A stretch of DNA of 64,000 bases from NCBI RefSeq assembly GCF_900104685.1, contig NZ_LT629755.1:310001-374000 (forward strand). Reading direction: 5' to 3'. Below, one piece after another: positions 1-8,185 of the stretch. The notes beneath the pieces are model-generated. The model ran no database searches. It saw only the letters and a list, made by a program, of their open reading frames with translations, and was not told where the DNA came from. Each line of letters starts with the position of its first letter. The stretch's first letter is position 1. The position numbers and the translations under genes are program-made. The stretch comes from Agromyces flavus. GTDB taxonomy: Bacteria; Actinomycetota; Actinomycetes; Actinomycetales; Microbacteriaceae.

Positions 1-621
1 CACGCGGCATCCGCTCGCCCCGCCGGCACGACCGCCGTGCTCGTCGTGTGCGTGGTGACCGCGATCGTGATGACCGGGCAGTACGCGGCGCTCACCTACA
101 TCGCGCCGATCCTCACCGACGTGGTCGGGGCGCCGGCGTCGGCCGTCGCGCCGCTGCTGTTCGCCTCCGGGATCGCGGGCGCGGCCGGCCTCGCGGTGGC
201 GGGCACGCGGTTCGCTCGGAACGGCATCCGCACGCTCGTCCTCGCCCTGGCGGTGATCGCGGCATCCCTCGTCGTGCTGACATCGGTGCCCGCGCTGTGG
301 CCGGCCGTCTTCGCGTACCTCGTGTGGGGCTTCGCGTTCGGTGCGGTGCCGCCCCTGCTCCAGACCCGCCTCCTGCAGGCCGCCGCGCCCGAGCGACGCG
401 ACGCCGCGAGCGCGCTCTACACGACGGGGTTCAACATCGGCATCGGCGGCGGTGCGCTCATCGGCGGGCTGCTCTTCGGCTCGTTCGGCGTGGGATCCAT
501 CCCGCTCGCCTTCGTCGTGCTGGCCGTGCTCGCGGCCGTGATCGTGGCGTCCTCGACGCTCCGGATGTCGCGGGTGCGCGTCGCCGCAGCCACCGGCTCG
601 GTGCGCACGTCGAGCGCGTAG
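1..621 (+). CDS. MFS transporter, C-terminal part (5' end outside window)
   Basis: The reading frame is open from the first base, so the start codon lies left of the window. About 206 residues remain, with some six hydrophobic segments separated by short charged loops such as TRFARNG and RAAAPERRDAAS. This is the pattern of the second half of a 12-helix major facilitator permease of the DHA1 drug or arabinose efflux type. A glycine-rich helix (IGIGGGALIGG) follows the conserved RRDAASALYTTGFN region, as in that group. Substrate cannot be told. It converges on nagA across 222 bp in which I see no gene. Confidence 0.8.
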   Translation, partial: HAASARPAGTTAVLVVCVVTAIVMTGQYAALTYIAPILTDVVGAPASAVAPLLFASGIAGAAGLAVAGTRFARNGIRTLVLALAVIAASLVVLTSVPALWPAVFAYLVWGFAFGAVPPLLQTRLLQAAAPERRDAASALYTTGFNIGIGGGALIGGLLFGSFGVGSIPLAFVVLAVLAAVIVASSTLRMSRVRVAAATGSVRTSSA

Positions 622-843
622 CTCGTACCCGTTTCCGTCGCTCGACGGAGTCACAGCCAATCCACGGGTTCCGCACGGCACGATGGTCCTGCAACCGACG
701 TCCGGGGGTGGACGCGGAGGTCCGATCGGGGGATGCGGACCGCACGCGGGTCGGGGCCGAGGGCGATGGGGAGCACGCCGCGGTCCCGCCCCACGCGTGA
801 CGCTCGGGTCGCGTCGTGTCGCGCCCGGTCTAGGTCGAGCCGC

Positions 844-2004
844 TCAGGCGAGGCGCCGGCCGGCGCCCCAGACGCCCTCGACCGCCAGGTCGTCGTCGAG
901 CAGCACGGCGTCGGCCGCGAACCCGGGTTCGAGCCGGCCGAGATCGTGCGCACGGCCGATGGCGGCGGCGGGAGTCGAGGTCGCGGAGGCGACGGCCTCC
1001 TCGATCGTGAGGCCGGACTCGACGACCGCGCGGTGCAGCGCGACATCCTGCGTCAGCGTGGACCCGGCGATCGCGCCGCCCTCGACGAGGCGAGCGACGC
1101 CGTCGCGCACGTCGACGTCGAGCGACCCGAGCCCGTAGCGTCCGTCGGCCGCGCCGGTGGCCGCCATGGCGTCGGTCACGAGCGCGACCCGGCCGGGCGC
1201 ACCGGCGAACGCGAGCCGCACGACGTCGGGGTGCACGTGGACGCCGTCGCCGATGACCTCGAGCGTGACGTGGTCGGCGCGCATCGCCGCGACGACCGGC
1301 CCGGGCGCGCGGTGATGGATGCCGCGCATGCCGTTGAACGCATGCGTGAGGATCGACGCCCCCGATTCGAACGCCCGCAGCGCCGTGTCGAAGTCGGCGC
1401 CCGTGTGTCCGAGGGCGACCGCGACGCGCGCCTCGGTGAAGCGCGCGACGGCGTCGTCGGCCCCGTCGTGCTCGGGGGCGATCGTGATCTGGCGGAGCGT
1501 GCCATCCGACGCCGTCAACAGCCGGTCGACGGTCTCGGCGTCAGGCGAGCGCAGCTGCGCAGGGTCGTGCGCGCCGCGGAAGTCGTGGTCGAGGAACGGC
1601 CCCTCGAGGTGGGAGCCGAGCACGAGCGGGTCGGATGCCGCGACGCGGGCGATCTCGCCCAGCCTCTGTTCGAGCTCGGCGATCGTCGCGGTCACGAGCG
1701 AGAGGACCGTGCGCGTCGTGCCGTGCGCGCGGTGCGTGGCGAGCACGGTCGCGATGGCGTCCTCGCCGTCGTCGGCCGACGCGCCGCCGCCGCCGTGGCA
1801 GTGCAGGTCGACGAAGCCGGGCGTGAGCCAGCGGCCCGCGGCATCCGTCACCTCGGCACCGGCGGGGATCCCGTCGCGCCACGCGTCGCCGACGCCTCGA
1901 GCGGCCACGCGGTCGCCCTCGAACCGCACCCACGCGTCGAGCGCCGTGTCGCCGCCGGACACCAGGCGGGCGGAGTGGATCACGGTCACGGGCAGCGCGC
2001 TCAC
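844..2004 (-). CDS. nagA: N-acetylglucosamine-6-phosphate deacetylase
   Basis: Amidohydrolase of 386 residues, the usual NagA length. It removes acetate from GlcNAc-6-phosphate in the cytoplasm, feeding amino-sugar and cell-wall recycling. Visible family motifs are the metal-site HCHGGGG (about residue 68), the substrate/metal segment GSHLEGPFL, GHTGADF, the THAFNGMRG loop and LVTDAMAATG with the catalytic aspartate. The GTG start has a TAACGT hexamer (2011-2016) ending 6 nt upstream, which fits a leaderless transcript. No nagB or sugar transporter is adjacent. The upstream side ends at palindrome copy 1. Confidence 0.93.
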   Translation of the reverse strand: MSALPVTVIHSARLVSGGDTALDAWVRFEGDRVAARGVGDAWRDGIPAGAEVTDAAGRWLTPGFVDLHCHGGGGASADDGEDAIATVLATHRAHGTTRTVLSLVTATIAELEQRLGEIARVAASDPLVLGSHLEGPFLDHDFRGAHDPAQLRSPDAETVDRLLTASDGTLRQITIAPEHDGADDAVARFTEARVAVALGHTGADFDTALRAFESGASILTHAFNGMRGIHHRAPGPVVAAMRADHVTLEVIGDGVHVHPDVVRLAFAGAPGRVALVTDAMAATGAADGRYGLGSLDVDVRDGVARLVEGGAIAGSTLTQDVALHRAVVESGLTIEEAVASATSTPAAAIGRAHDLGRLEPGFAADAVLLDDDLAVEGVWGAGRRLA

Positions 2005-2044
2005 GCGCCCACGTTATCCCGCCCGCTGCAGCCGCTCCGAACGG

Positions 2045-2115
2045 TTTCAGGAAGACGGAAGCTGCTCAGGAAGGATCCGCGCCGAGGTTCCTGAGCAGCT
2101 TCCGTCTTCCTGAAA
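2045..2115. repeat. Palindromic repeat, copy 1 (28-bp arms)
   Basis: Perfect inverted repeat: arms 2045-2072 and 2088-2115 (left arm begins TTTCAGGAAGACGGAAGC), 15-nt loop. Two relatives lie at 3125-3197 and 13983-14055. The outer arm motif TTTCAGGA, the inner TCAGGA and a loop related to GATYCGCCGAT are shared, while internal arm bases differ in a compensating way. It lies just past the 3' end of the AbiEi/DUF559 gene and upstream of nagA, so it could also end transcription. There is no T-tract. Confidence 0.9.
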
Positions 2116-2154
2116 TCGTTCGCCCGTGCCACTCCGCCGCACGCAGATCCCTGT

Positions 2155-3009
2155 TCAGGCGGCCCGATGCAGCCCGATCGCGAGCGCCTCCCGGATCTGT
2201 TGCTCGATCGCCGCCCACCCGAAGATGACGTCCGTGTAGTCGAACCGGAACACTGTGAATCCGGCGAGCGTCAGCGCCCGGTCATGCGCGATGTCGGTGT
2301 TGCGCTGTTCACTCGAGCGGTGGAACTCGTACCCGTCGACCTGGTACACGAGTCGGTCGCCGATGAGGCCGTCGACGCGGTGACCGAGGAGCCGGGCCTG
2401 CTGCCGCGGTTCGATGCCGATCCGTCTGAGACGCGCGAGCGGCAGCGACTCGATGCCCGAGTCGGACAGCTCGGAACTCGCGAGGAGGACTCGGCGAGAC
2501 GCCTCCGTCCGGAGCGGGAGGCGGCCCAGGAAGTCGCGCTGGATCGCACCCTTTCTGATCGCCGACTCCCAGGTGGCGACGGCGTGATCGAACGGTCGGC
2601 AATCCGCGATCTGCACGAGCGCGTTCAAGACCGGCTCGACCAGCTCGTGGCGACTGGTCTCGACCAGCCCGGCGTTCCAGTGGACAGTGGCGTCGCCGGC
2701 GTCGAATCGCGACGCGTTCGGCGCCACCGAGAGGTGGGTCCTATCCGGCACCTGCTCGTCGTCGTCATCGTCGAGCGTCCACAGCCCGTGATGCTTCGCG
2801 GCCGTCACACACGCGAGACGGCCGCTGACCGACGCGGCTCTCTTCAGCAGCGGCGGCGCAGCCGATGTGCACACCCACGAACGACGGATTCGTCGCACCA
2901 GGGAGGCCGCAACGGCGTTGCGGATCCGGTGACGCGTGAAGCCGGCGCGGACGAGATCGTCGACGTGCGCGATACCGCCATTGCTGCTGAGCCAGTCGAC
3001 GAGGTCCAC
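2155..3009 (-). CDS. AbiEi-like winged helix plus DUF559 (Vsr/PD-(D/E)XK-like) protein
   Basis: About 284 residues. The N-terminal 50 residues (DLVDWLSSNGGIAHVDDL onward) resemble the winged-helix domain of AbiEi-type antitoxins. The last 110 resemble DUF559, a Vsr-like nuclease fold, with VDGLIGDRLVYQVDGYEFH followed by IAHDRALTLAGFTVFRF. The glutamate expected before VDG in many nucleases is glutamine here, so catalysis is uncertain. The first good start is GTG at 3009; no clear ribosome site precedes it. No AbiEii toxin partner is adjacent, so it is solitary. Two related palindromes bracket it. GC and codon use look slightly less biased than in glyA. Function unknown; possibly a defence or mobile-element gene. 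Confidence 0.7.
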   Translation of the reverse strand: MDLVDWLSSNGGIAHVDDLVRAGFTRHRIRNAVAASLVRRIRRSWVCTSAAPPLLKRAASVSGRLACVTAAKHHGLWTLDDDDDEQVPDRTHLSVAPNASRFDAGDATVHWNAGLVETSRHELVEPVLNALVQIADCRPFDHAVATWESAIRKGAIQRDFLGRLPLRTEASRRVLLASSELSDSGIESLPLARLRRIGIEPRQQARLLGHRVDGLIGDRLVYQVDGYEFHRSSEQRNTDIAHDRALTLAGFTVFRFDYTDVIFGWAAIEQQIREALAIGLHRAA

Positions 3010-3124
3010 ATGCGGATGGTGCCGTGCCGCCGATGAATGCTCGCCGGCGGTCGCGACATCCGGGAACCGCCTGCGCGGCGATCGCGTTGTGGAGGCCGAG
3101 TCCGAACGGGAAGACCGATTCCTC

Positions 3125-3197
3125 GTTTCAGGAACACGGAGGCTCATCAGGACCGAATCTGCCGATCGCTCCTGATGAGCCTCCGTGTTCCTGAAAC
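3125..3197. repeat. Palindromic repeat, copy 2 (28-bp perfect arms)
   Basis: Arms 3125-3152 and 3170-3197 are perfect inverted repeats (left arm begins GTTTCAGGAACACGGAGG) around a 17-nt loop containing GAATCTGCCGATCG. It is related to copies 1 and 3, and where its arm bases differ from copy 1 the opposite arm carries the matching change. It sits in the divergent gap between the AbiEi/DUF559 gene and the glyA riboswitch, so it is not placed as a simple terminator. Confidence 0.9.
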
Positions 3198-3265
3198 CGC
3201 GCGTGCGCGAAGGCGGCCGCGCGTCACGGGGGCGGCCGCCAGCGACATCCGTTGCTATGCTTGCC

Positions 3266-3338
3266 GGGTCGCGACTGGCGTTGAGATGGGTGACCATCGG
3301 GGAGCGACTGGCAACGGACCGACCGCACGCCTGGGCCG
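3266..3338 (+). promoter_or_regulatory. ZTP (pfl) riboswitch upstream of glyA
   Basis: The leader carries the conserved blocks of the ZTP riboswitch in order: GCGACTGGCG (3271-3280), TGACCATCGGGGAGCGAC (3291-3308) and CGCACGCCTGGGCC (3324-3337). GTCGC at 3268-3272 pairs with GCGAC at 3304-3308, and GGCG can form the pseudoknot with CGCC. The class senses the purine intermediate ZMP/ZTP, a signal of 10-formyl-tetrahydrofolate shortage, and is known upstream of one-carbon genes. An 8-bp hairpin (3348-3373) follows, between aptamer and ribosome site, and may be the expression platform. A TATGCT -10-like hexamer at 3256-3261 would start the RNA just before the aptamer. Confidence 0.88.
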
Positions 3339-3415
3339 GTACGCGAGGCCTCGTGGCGCGAGTCGCACGAGGCGCTGAACCGCAGGTCCGCATGTCATCT
3401 TCGAAGGAGCCAGTC

Positions 3416-4735
3416 TTGGCCGAGTCCCTCACCACCGACGCCCCCGCCGACGCCGTCGCGGGCGCCGCATCCGTCTTCAACCAGCCTCTCGCCGAGGTCG
3501 ACCCCGAGATCGCCGAGGTCCTCGAGCAGGAGCTGAACCGCCAGCGCACCACGCTCGAGATGATCGCGAGCGAGAACTTCGTGCCCGTCTCGGTGCTGCA
3601 GTCGCAGGGCTCGGTGCTCACCAACAAGTACGCCGAGGGCTACCCGGGTCGCCGCTACTACGGCGGCTGCGAGTTCGTCGACGTCGCCGAGAACCTCGCG
3701 ATCCAGCGCGCGAAGTCGCTGTTCGGCGCCGAGTACGCCAACGTGCAGCCGCACTCGGGCGCGACCGCCAACGCCGCGGTGCTGAGCGCCATCGCCACGC
3801 CGGGCGACACCATCCTCGGCCTCGAGCTCGCGCACGGCGGCCACCTCACGCACGGAATGAAGCTGAACTTCTCGGGCAAGCTCTACCACGCGGTCGCGTA
3901 CGGCGTCGACCCCGAGTCGTTCGTCGTCGACATGGACGTCGTGCGCGACAAGGCCCGCGAGCACAAGCCGCAGGTCATCATCGCCGGCTGGTCGGCCTAC
4001 CCGCGCCAGCTCGACTTCGCCGCGTTCCGCGAGATCGCCGACGAGGTGGGCGCCAAGCTGTGGGTCGACATGGCGCACTTCGCGGGCCTCGTCGCCGCGG
4101 GGCTGCACCCCAACCCGGTGCCCCACGCGGATGTCGTCAGCTCGACGGTGCACAAGACGATCGGCGGTCCGCGCTCGGGCTTCATCCTCTCGCGCGACAT
4201 GGAGCTCGCGAAGAAGCTGAACTCGAACGTGTTCCCCGGCCAGCAGGGCGGACCGCTCATGCACGTCATCGCCGCGAAGGCGACGGCGTTCAAGATCGCG
4301 GCGTCGGCCGAGTTCAAGGACCGCCAGGAGCGCACGGTGCGCGGTGCGAAGATCCTCGCCGAGCGCCTCGTCGCCGACGACTCGCGCGCGGCCGGCGTCG
4401 ACGTGCTCACGGGGGGCACCGACGTGCACCTCGTGCTCGCCGACCTCCGCACGTCCGAGCTCGACGGCCAGCAGGCCGAGGACCGCCTGCACGAGGTCGG
4501 CATCACGGTGAACCGCAACGCGGTGCCGTTCGACCCGCGTCCGCCGATGGTCACGTCGGGTCTGCGCATCGGCACGCCGGCGCTGGCGACCCGCGGGTTC
4601 GGCGACGCCGAGTTCGCCGAGGTGGCCGACATCATCGCGCTCGCGCTGCAGGCGAACCCGGATGTCGCGGCGCTGCGCTCGCGCGTCGAGGCGCTGACCG
4701 CGGCCTTCCCGCTCTACCCCGGCCTCCAGCAGTAG
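3416..4735 (+). CDS. glyA: Serine hydroxymethyltransferase
   Basis: PLP enzyme converting serine and tetrahydrofolate to glycine and 5,10-methylene-THF. Visible are the N-terminal [27 protein letters not shown], the HSGATAN and [11 protein letters not shown] segments, and the PLP-lysine motif [14 protein letters not shown] chose the TTG at 3416 because AAGGAG (3404-3409) lies 6 nt before it, giving 439 residues, near the family norm; an in-frame ATG at 3392 has no ribosome site. It is preceded by a ZTP riboswitch and followed by folD, the next enzyme in one-carbon flow. Confidence 0.96.
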   Translation: MAESLTTDAPADAVAGAASVFNQPLAEVDPEIAEVLEQELNRQRTTLEMIASENFVPVSVLQSQGSVLTNKYAEGYPGRRYYGGCEFVDVAENLAIQRAKSLFGAEYANVQPHSGATANAAVLSAIATPGDTILGLELAHGGHLTHGMKLNFSGKLYHAVAYGVDPESFVVDMDVVRDKAREHKPQVIIAGWSAYPRQLDFAAFREIADEVGAKLWVDMAHFAGLVAAGLHPNPVPHADVVSSTVHKTIGGPRSGFILSRDMELAKKLNSNVFPGQQGGPLMHVIAAKATAFKIAASAEFKDRQERTVRGAKILAERLVADDSRAAGVDVLTGGTDVHLVLADLRTSELDGQQAEDRLHEVGITVNRNAVPFDPRPPMVTSGLRIGTPALATRGFGDAEFAEVADIIALALQANPDVAALRSRVEALTAAFPLYPGLQQ

Positions 4736-4743
4736 TCGCTCGC

Positions 4744-4777
4744 GGCTCGGGGGTGAGCGCTCGCTCGCCCCCGAGCC
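4744..4777 (+). terminator. Strong hairpin between glyA and folD
   Basis: GGCTCGGGGGTGAGCG pairs with CGCTCGCCCCCGAGCC with a single G-T wobble, giving a roughly 15-bp stem with a tiny loop just after the glyA stop. There is no T-tract. It may attenuate read-through into folD or stabilise the glyA 3' end. Confidence 0.55.
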
Positions 4778-4898
4778 GGGCCAGACACGTCGGAGGAGGT
4801 CGCCGGCGACACCGCCGGTCGCGGCATCCGCTCATCGGCGTGTCGGCCGAGATCTCCTTCGTTCCGTTCCGCCGACCAGCTCGGAAGAGGTACCCAGA

Positions 4899-5786
4899 AT
4901 GACCGCGATCACCCTCGACGGCGTCGCGACGGCGTCGGCCGTCAAGTCCGAGCTCACGACGCGCATCACCGAGCTGCGCGCCCACGGCGTCGTGCCCGGC
5001 CTCGGCACGCTGCTCGTCGGCGACGACCCGGCGTCGCGGTCGTACGTCGCCGGCAAGCACCGCGACTGCGCCGAGGTCGGCATCGAGTCGATCCGCGTCG
5101 ACCTGCCCCGGTCGGCCTCGACCGCCGACGTGCGCGCGGCGATCCGCGACCTCAACTCGGCCCGCGAGGTGACCGGCTACATCGTGCAGCTGCCGCTGCC
5201 AGCGGGGCACGACGAGAACGCCATGCTCGAGCTCATCGACCCCGACAAGGACGCCGACGGCCTGCACCCGACGAACCTCGGCCGGCTCGTGCTCGGCATC
5301 GAGGGCGAGCTGCACTCGCCGCTCCCGTGCACGCCGGCGGGCATCGTCGAGATGCTGCGCCGGTACGACGTGCCCATCCGCGGGCAGCATGTCACCGTGA
5401 TCGGTCGAGGCCTCACGGTCGGCCGCCCCCTCGGGTTGCTCTTCACCCGCAAGGGGCTGGATGCCACGGTCACGCTCACGCACTCGCGTACCGAGGACCT
5501 CGCCGCCGAGGTCCGTCGTGCCGACATCGTCGTCGCGGCCGTCGGCGTGCCGCACATGGTGAAGCCCGAGTGGATCAAGCCGGGCGCCGCGGTGCTCGAC
5601 GTGGGCATCACGCGCGTCGCCGACGAGGAGACGGGCAAGGGCAAGCTCACGGGTGACGTCGACCCGGCGGTCGCCGAGGTCGCGGGCCACCTCTCGCCGA
5701 ACCCCGGCGGTGTCGGCCCGATGACGCGGGCCATGCTGCTCGCGAACGTCGTGAAGGCCGCGGAGTTCAAGCTGCACGGGCGCTGA
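4899..5786 (+). CDS. folD: Methylenetetrahydrofolate dehydrogenase/cyclohydrolase
   Basis: Bifunctional enzyme of 295 residues, interconverting 5,10-methylene-THF, methenyl-THF and 10-formyl-THF with NADP. Motifs: [17 protein letters not shown] with the catalytic lysine, the VQLPLP signature, [21 protein letters not shown], the dinucleotide segment [13 protein letters not shown] and the C-terminal [14 protein letters not shown]. The ATG has GGAAGAGG about 6 nt upstream. Following glyA and its ZTP riboswitch, it fits a shared response to formyl-THF shortage, though a hairpin and 163 bp separate the two. Confidence 0.96.
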   Translation: MTAITLDGVATASAVKSELTTRITELRAHGVVPGLGTLLVGDDPASRSYVAGKHRDCAEVGIESIRVDLPRSASTADVRAAIRDLNSAREVTGYIVQLPLPAGHDENAMLELIDPDKDADGLHPTNLGRLVLGIEGELHSPLPCTPAGIVEMLRRYDVPIRGQHVTVIGRGLTVGRPLGLLFTRKGLDATVTLTHSRTEDLAAEVRRADIVVAAVGVPHMVKPEWIKPGAAVLDVGITRVADEETGKGKLTGDVDPAVAEVAGHLSPNPGGVGPMTRAMLLANVVKAAEFKLHGR

Positions 5787-5859
5787 CGCGGCCCTCGGCC
5801 GTCTCGTCGCGACCACCGCGCGGTTGACCCCGCGAGTCCGTGTCGACCACAGTTGAACG

Positions 5860-6954
5860 GTGCAGTGGGCGCTGGCAATCCTCACCGTCATCGCGTACGC
5901 GACGTTGCCGCTCGGGTCGTCGAGCTTCGAGCAGCAGCCGGTGCCGACCCTGCTCGTGGGCCTGGCGTTCGTGCTGCTCGCGATCTTCGGCTTCCCGTTC
6001 GTGCGGGCGCGATCGATCTGGTGGCGGGCGGCATTCGCCCTGGTGCAACTGGCCCTCGGCTTCTGGATCTACTCCCTCTCGGGCGCGGCCGTCGGAGCGA
6101 GCCTCCTCCTCGTCGTGCTGGTGGTGCAGAGCGTGCTGCTCCTGCCGCTGCCCGCGGCGGCGGTCGTCGCCGCCGTCATCCCGTTGGTCCATCTCGGCAT
6201 GGACTGGCAGGACGGCATCCGCGAAGGCCTCGGCACGCTCGCGGTCACGGTGTTCACGCTCATCGTGACCGAGCTGCTCGTGCGCGAGCAGACCGCGCGG
6301 GCCGCGCTCGCCGACGCGAACGAGCAACTGCGCGGCTATACCGCCCAAGCCGAGCAGCTCGCCGCGATCCGCGAGCGCAACCGGTTGGCTCGCGACATCC
6401 ATGACGGCGTCGGACACCACCTGACCGTGGTGCAGATGCAGCTCGAGGCGGCTCGCGCCGTCCTCGGCACGGCGGAACGGGAGCGGATCGACGCGATGCT
6501 CGCCGCCGCGCAGGAGCAGTCGGGGCAGGCGCTCGCCGAGGTGCGGCGGTCGGTGGCGGCGTTGCGGGACGAGCGGCCGAGGCTCGAGGACGCCCTGCGC
6601 ACGCTCGTCTCGGAGGCGACCGCGGCCGGCGCGCCCGCGGAGCTCGAGATCCGCGGCGAAGTCCGCCCGGTCCGGGCGGAGGTCGACGAGTCGCTCTTCC
6701 GTGCGGCTCAGGAGGGCCTCACGAACGTCCGGAAGCACGCGCACGCGAGCCGCACCAGCGTCGTCCTCGACTTCCGCGCCGAGGACCGCATCCGGCTCGA
6801 GGTGCACGACGACGGCCGCGGCGTTCCCGAGACGCCGGGCGACGGGTTCGGCCTCACCGGACTGCGCGAGCGGATGGCGAACCTCGGCGGTCGGCTGACG
6901 CTGGACTCCGACGGCGCGACCGGGTCCACCCTCGCCGTGGAGGTGCCGGCGTGA
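5860..6954 (+). CDS. NarL-type sensor histidine kinase
   Basis: Membrane sensor of 364 residues. About five hydrophobic helices fill the first 145 residues, then a short coiled region, then the HisKA_3 dimerisation domain with the phosphorylation motif ARDIHDGVGHHLT (His near 185), and an HATPase domain containing QEGLTNVRKHAHA, VHDDGRGVP and GFGLTGLRERM. The GTG start has no strong ribosome site; the gap after folD is only 73 bp. The next gene overlaps its stop codon, so the two form a translationally coupled pair. The signal sensed is unknown. Confidence 0.93.
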   Translation: MQWALAILTVIAYATLPLGSSSFEQQPVPTLLVGLAFVLLAIFGFPFVRARSIWWRAAFALVQLALGFWIYSLSGAAVGASLLLVVLVVQSVLLLPLPAAAVVAAVIPLVHLGMDWQDGIREGLGTLAVTVFTLIVTELLVREQTARAALADANEQLRGYTAQAEQLAAIRERNRLARDIHDGVGHHLTVVQMQLEAARAVLGTAERERIDAMLAAAQEQSGQALAEVRRSVAALRDERPRLEDALRTLVSEATAAGAPAELEIRGEVRPVRAEVDESLFRAAQEGLTNVRKHAHASRTSVVLDFRAEDRIRLEVHDDGRGVPETPGDGFGLTGLRERMANLGGRLTLDSDGATGSTLAVEVPA

Positions 6955-7589
6955 CGATCCGCGTGCTCCTCGCCGACGACCAGGCGCTCTTCCGCGAGGC
7001 GCTCCGGACGCTGCTCGAGGTGCAGTCCGGTATCGAGGTCGTGGGCGAGGCGGGGAACGGCGACGAGGCGGTTCGGCGCAGCGGCGAGCTGCGCCCCGAC
7101 GTCGTGCTCATGGACCTGCGGATGCCCGTGCTCGACGGCATCGCGGCGACCGCACGGCTCCGCGCCGAGCAACCCGACGTGCGGGTCCTCGCACTGACGA
7201 CGTTCGACGACGACGAGGACGTCTTCGCGGCGCTCCGGGCGGGCGCCGTCGGGTACCTGCTGAAGGACGTCACCTCGGCGCGCCTCGTCGACGCGCTGGA
7301 GGCGGCGGCCCGCGGGGAGTCAGTGCTGCAGCCGTCGGTGGCGGCGAAGGTCATCGCGCGGGTGGCCGGCATGCCGCAGGAGGCGCCGCCGCCGGACCAT
7401 CCGCTGTCAGACCGGGAGGTGGAGGTCGTGCGCCTGCTCGCCGACGGGCGCAGCAACCGCGAGATCGCGGGCGCGCTGTTCTTGGCCGAGGGCACGGTCA
7501 AGAACCTCGTGACGAGCGTGATCTCGAAGCTCCAGGTGCGAGACCGCACGCAGGCGGCGATCCGAGCCCGGGACCTCGGCATCGTCTGA
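6951..7589 (+). CDS. LuxR/NarL-family response regulator
   Basis: Cytoplasmic regulator of 212 residues partnered with the preceding kinase (GTGA start/stop overlap). The receiver domain has the acidic pair LLADDQALF, the phosphorylated aspartate in DVVLMDLRMP, threonine in ALTTFDD and lysine in YLLKDV. The C-terminal LuxR-type helix-turn-helix shows LSDREVEVVRLLADG, SNREIAGALFLAEGTVKNLV and SVISKL. Its targets are not evident; the small membrane protein gene downstream is a candidate. Confidence 0.95.
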   Translation: MTIRVLLADDQALFREALRTLLEVQSGIEVVGEAGNGDEAVRRSGELRPDVVLMDLRMPVLDGIAATARLRAEQPDVRVLALTTFDDDEDVFAALRAGAVGYLLKDVTSARLVDALEAAARGESVLQPSVAAKVIARVAGMPQEAPPPDHPLSDREVEVVRLLADGRSNREIAGALFLAEGTVKNLVTSVISKLQVRDRTQAAIRARDLGIV

Positions 7590-7739
7590 CGGGGCGCGGC
7601 GCCGCCGCACCGCCGGATCGGCCCGACAACGGGTCATGCCCTCAACGTGACCCACACCATGACGTTCGGCACCTGACGCCGCTCGTGCGCTCGACGGAGG
7701 ATTCCTGCGTTCCTGACCGTGATCCTCCGAGGAGTCGAC

Positions 7740-8135
7740 ATGAACCACGAAGCGGCGACCGGGCACCGACCGTCGTTGGCCCGATTCGCACTGCACGCGC
7801 TCGAGATGGTCATCGCCATGGTGCTGGGGATGGTCCTGCTCGGGCCTCTCTGGTCGTGGCTGTGGCCCGGACTGCACGCCGACCTCACCGCTCAGGCGCT
7901 CGTGATGGCCACGAACATGTCGATCGGCATGGCGCTGTGGATGCGGATCCGCGGCCACGGTCTGCCTGCGATCGCGGAGATGTCCGCGGCGATGTACCTG
8001 TCGTTCCTGGTCTTCCTGCCGTTCACCTGGGCGGGACTGATTTCTCCGATGGCCTTCATGACCGCGGGCCACGTGCTCATGGTGCCCGCCATGCTCATCG
8101 CGATGCTGCGCCGTCGGCGCGAGTACGGGTGGTGA
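7740..8135 (+). CDS. Small integral membrane protein of unknown function
   Basis: Protein of 131 residues, unrecognised. After a short polar N-terminus come four hydrophobic segments (near residues 15-37, 48-62, 72-92 and 100-120) separated by brief charged loops, ending in the basic tail RRRREYGW. The ATG is preceded by GAGGAG at a good distance, which is why I prefer it to an earlier in-frame start. A small hairpin (GGAGGAT with ATCCTCC, about 7697-7729) lies just before the ribosome site. It may belong to the regulon of the upstream two-component system. Confidence 0.6.
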   Translation: MNHEAATGHRPSLARFALHALEMVIAMVLGMVLLGPLWSWLWPGLHADLTAQALVMATNMSIGMALWMRIRGHGLPAIAEMSAAMYLSFLVFLPFTWAGLISPMAFMTAGHVLMVPAMLIAMLRRRREYGW

Positions 8136-8185
8136 TCGGCGTGCTGGTCGTCGACGGCGATGCGGTCCGCCGCCGTCGTGGCCAC

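Noticed and set aside
2045..2115. Palindrome copy 1 as an ordinary Rho-independent terminator
   Set aside because: No T-tract, and a relative lies in a divergent gap and another inside a gene end; it is better treated as a repeat family, though it may also stop transcription.
4840..4902. Twenty-codon GTG ORF whose stop overlaps the folD ATG, resembling a leader peptide
   Set aside because: No ribosome site before its GTG and no regulatory codon run; folD has its own Shine-Dalgarno sequence.
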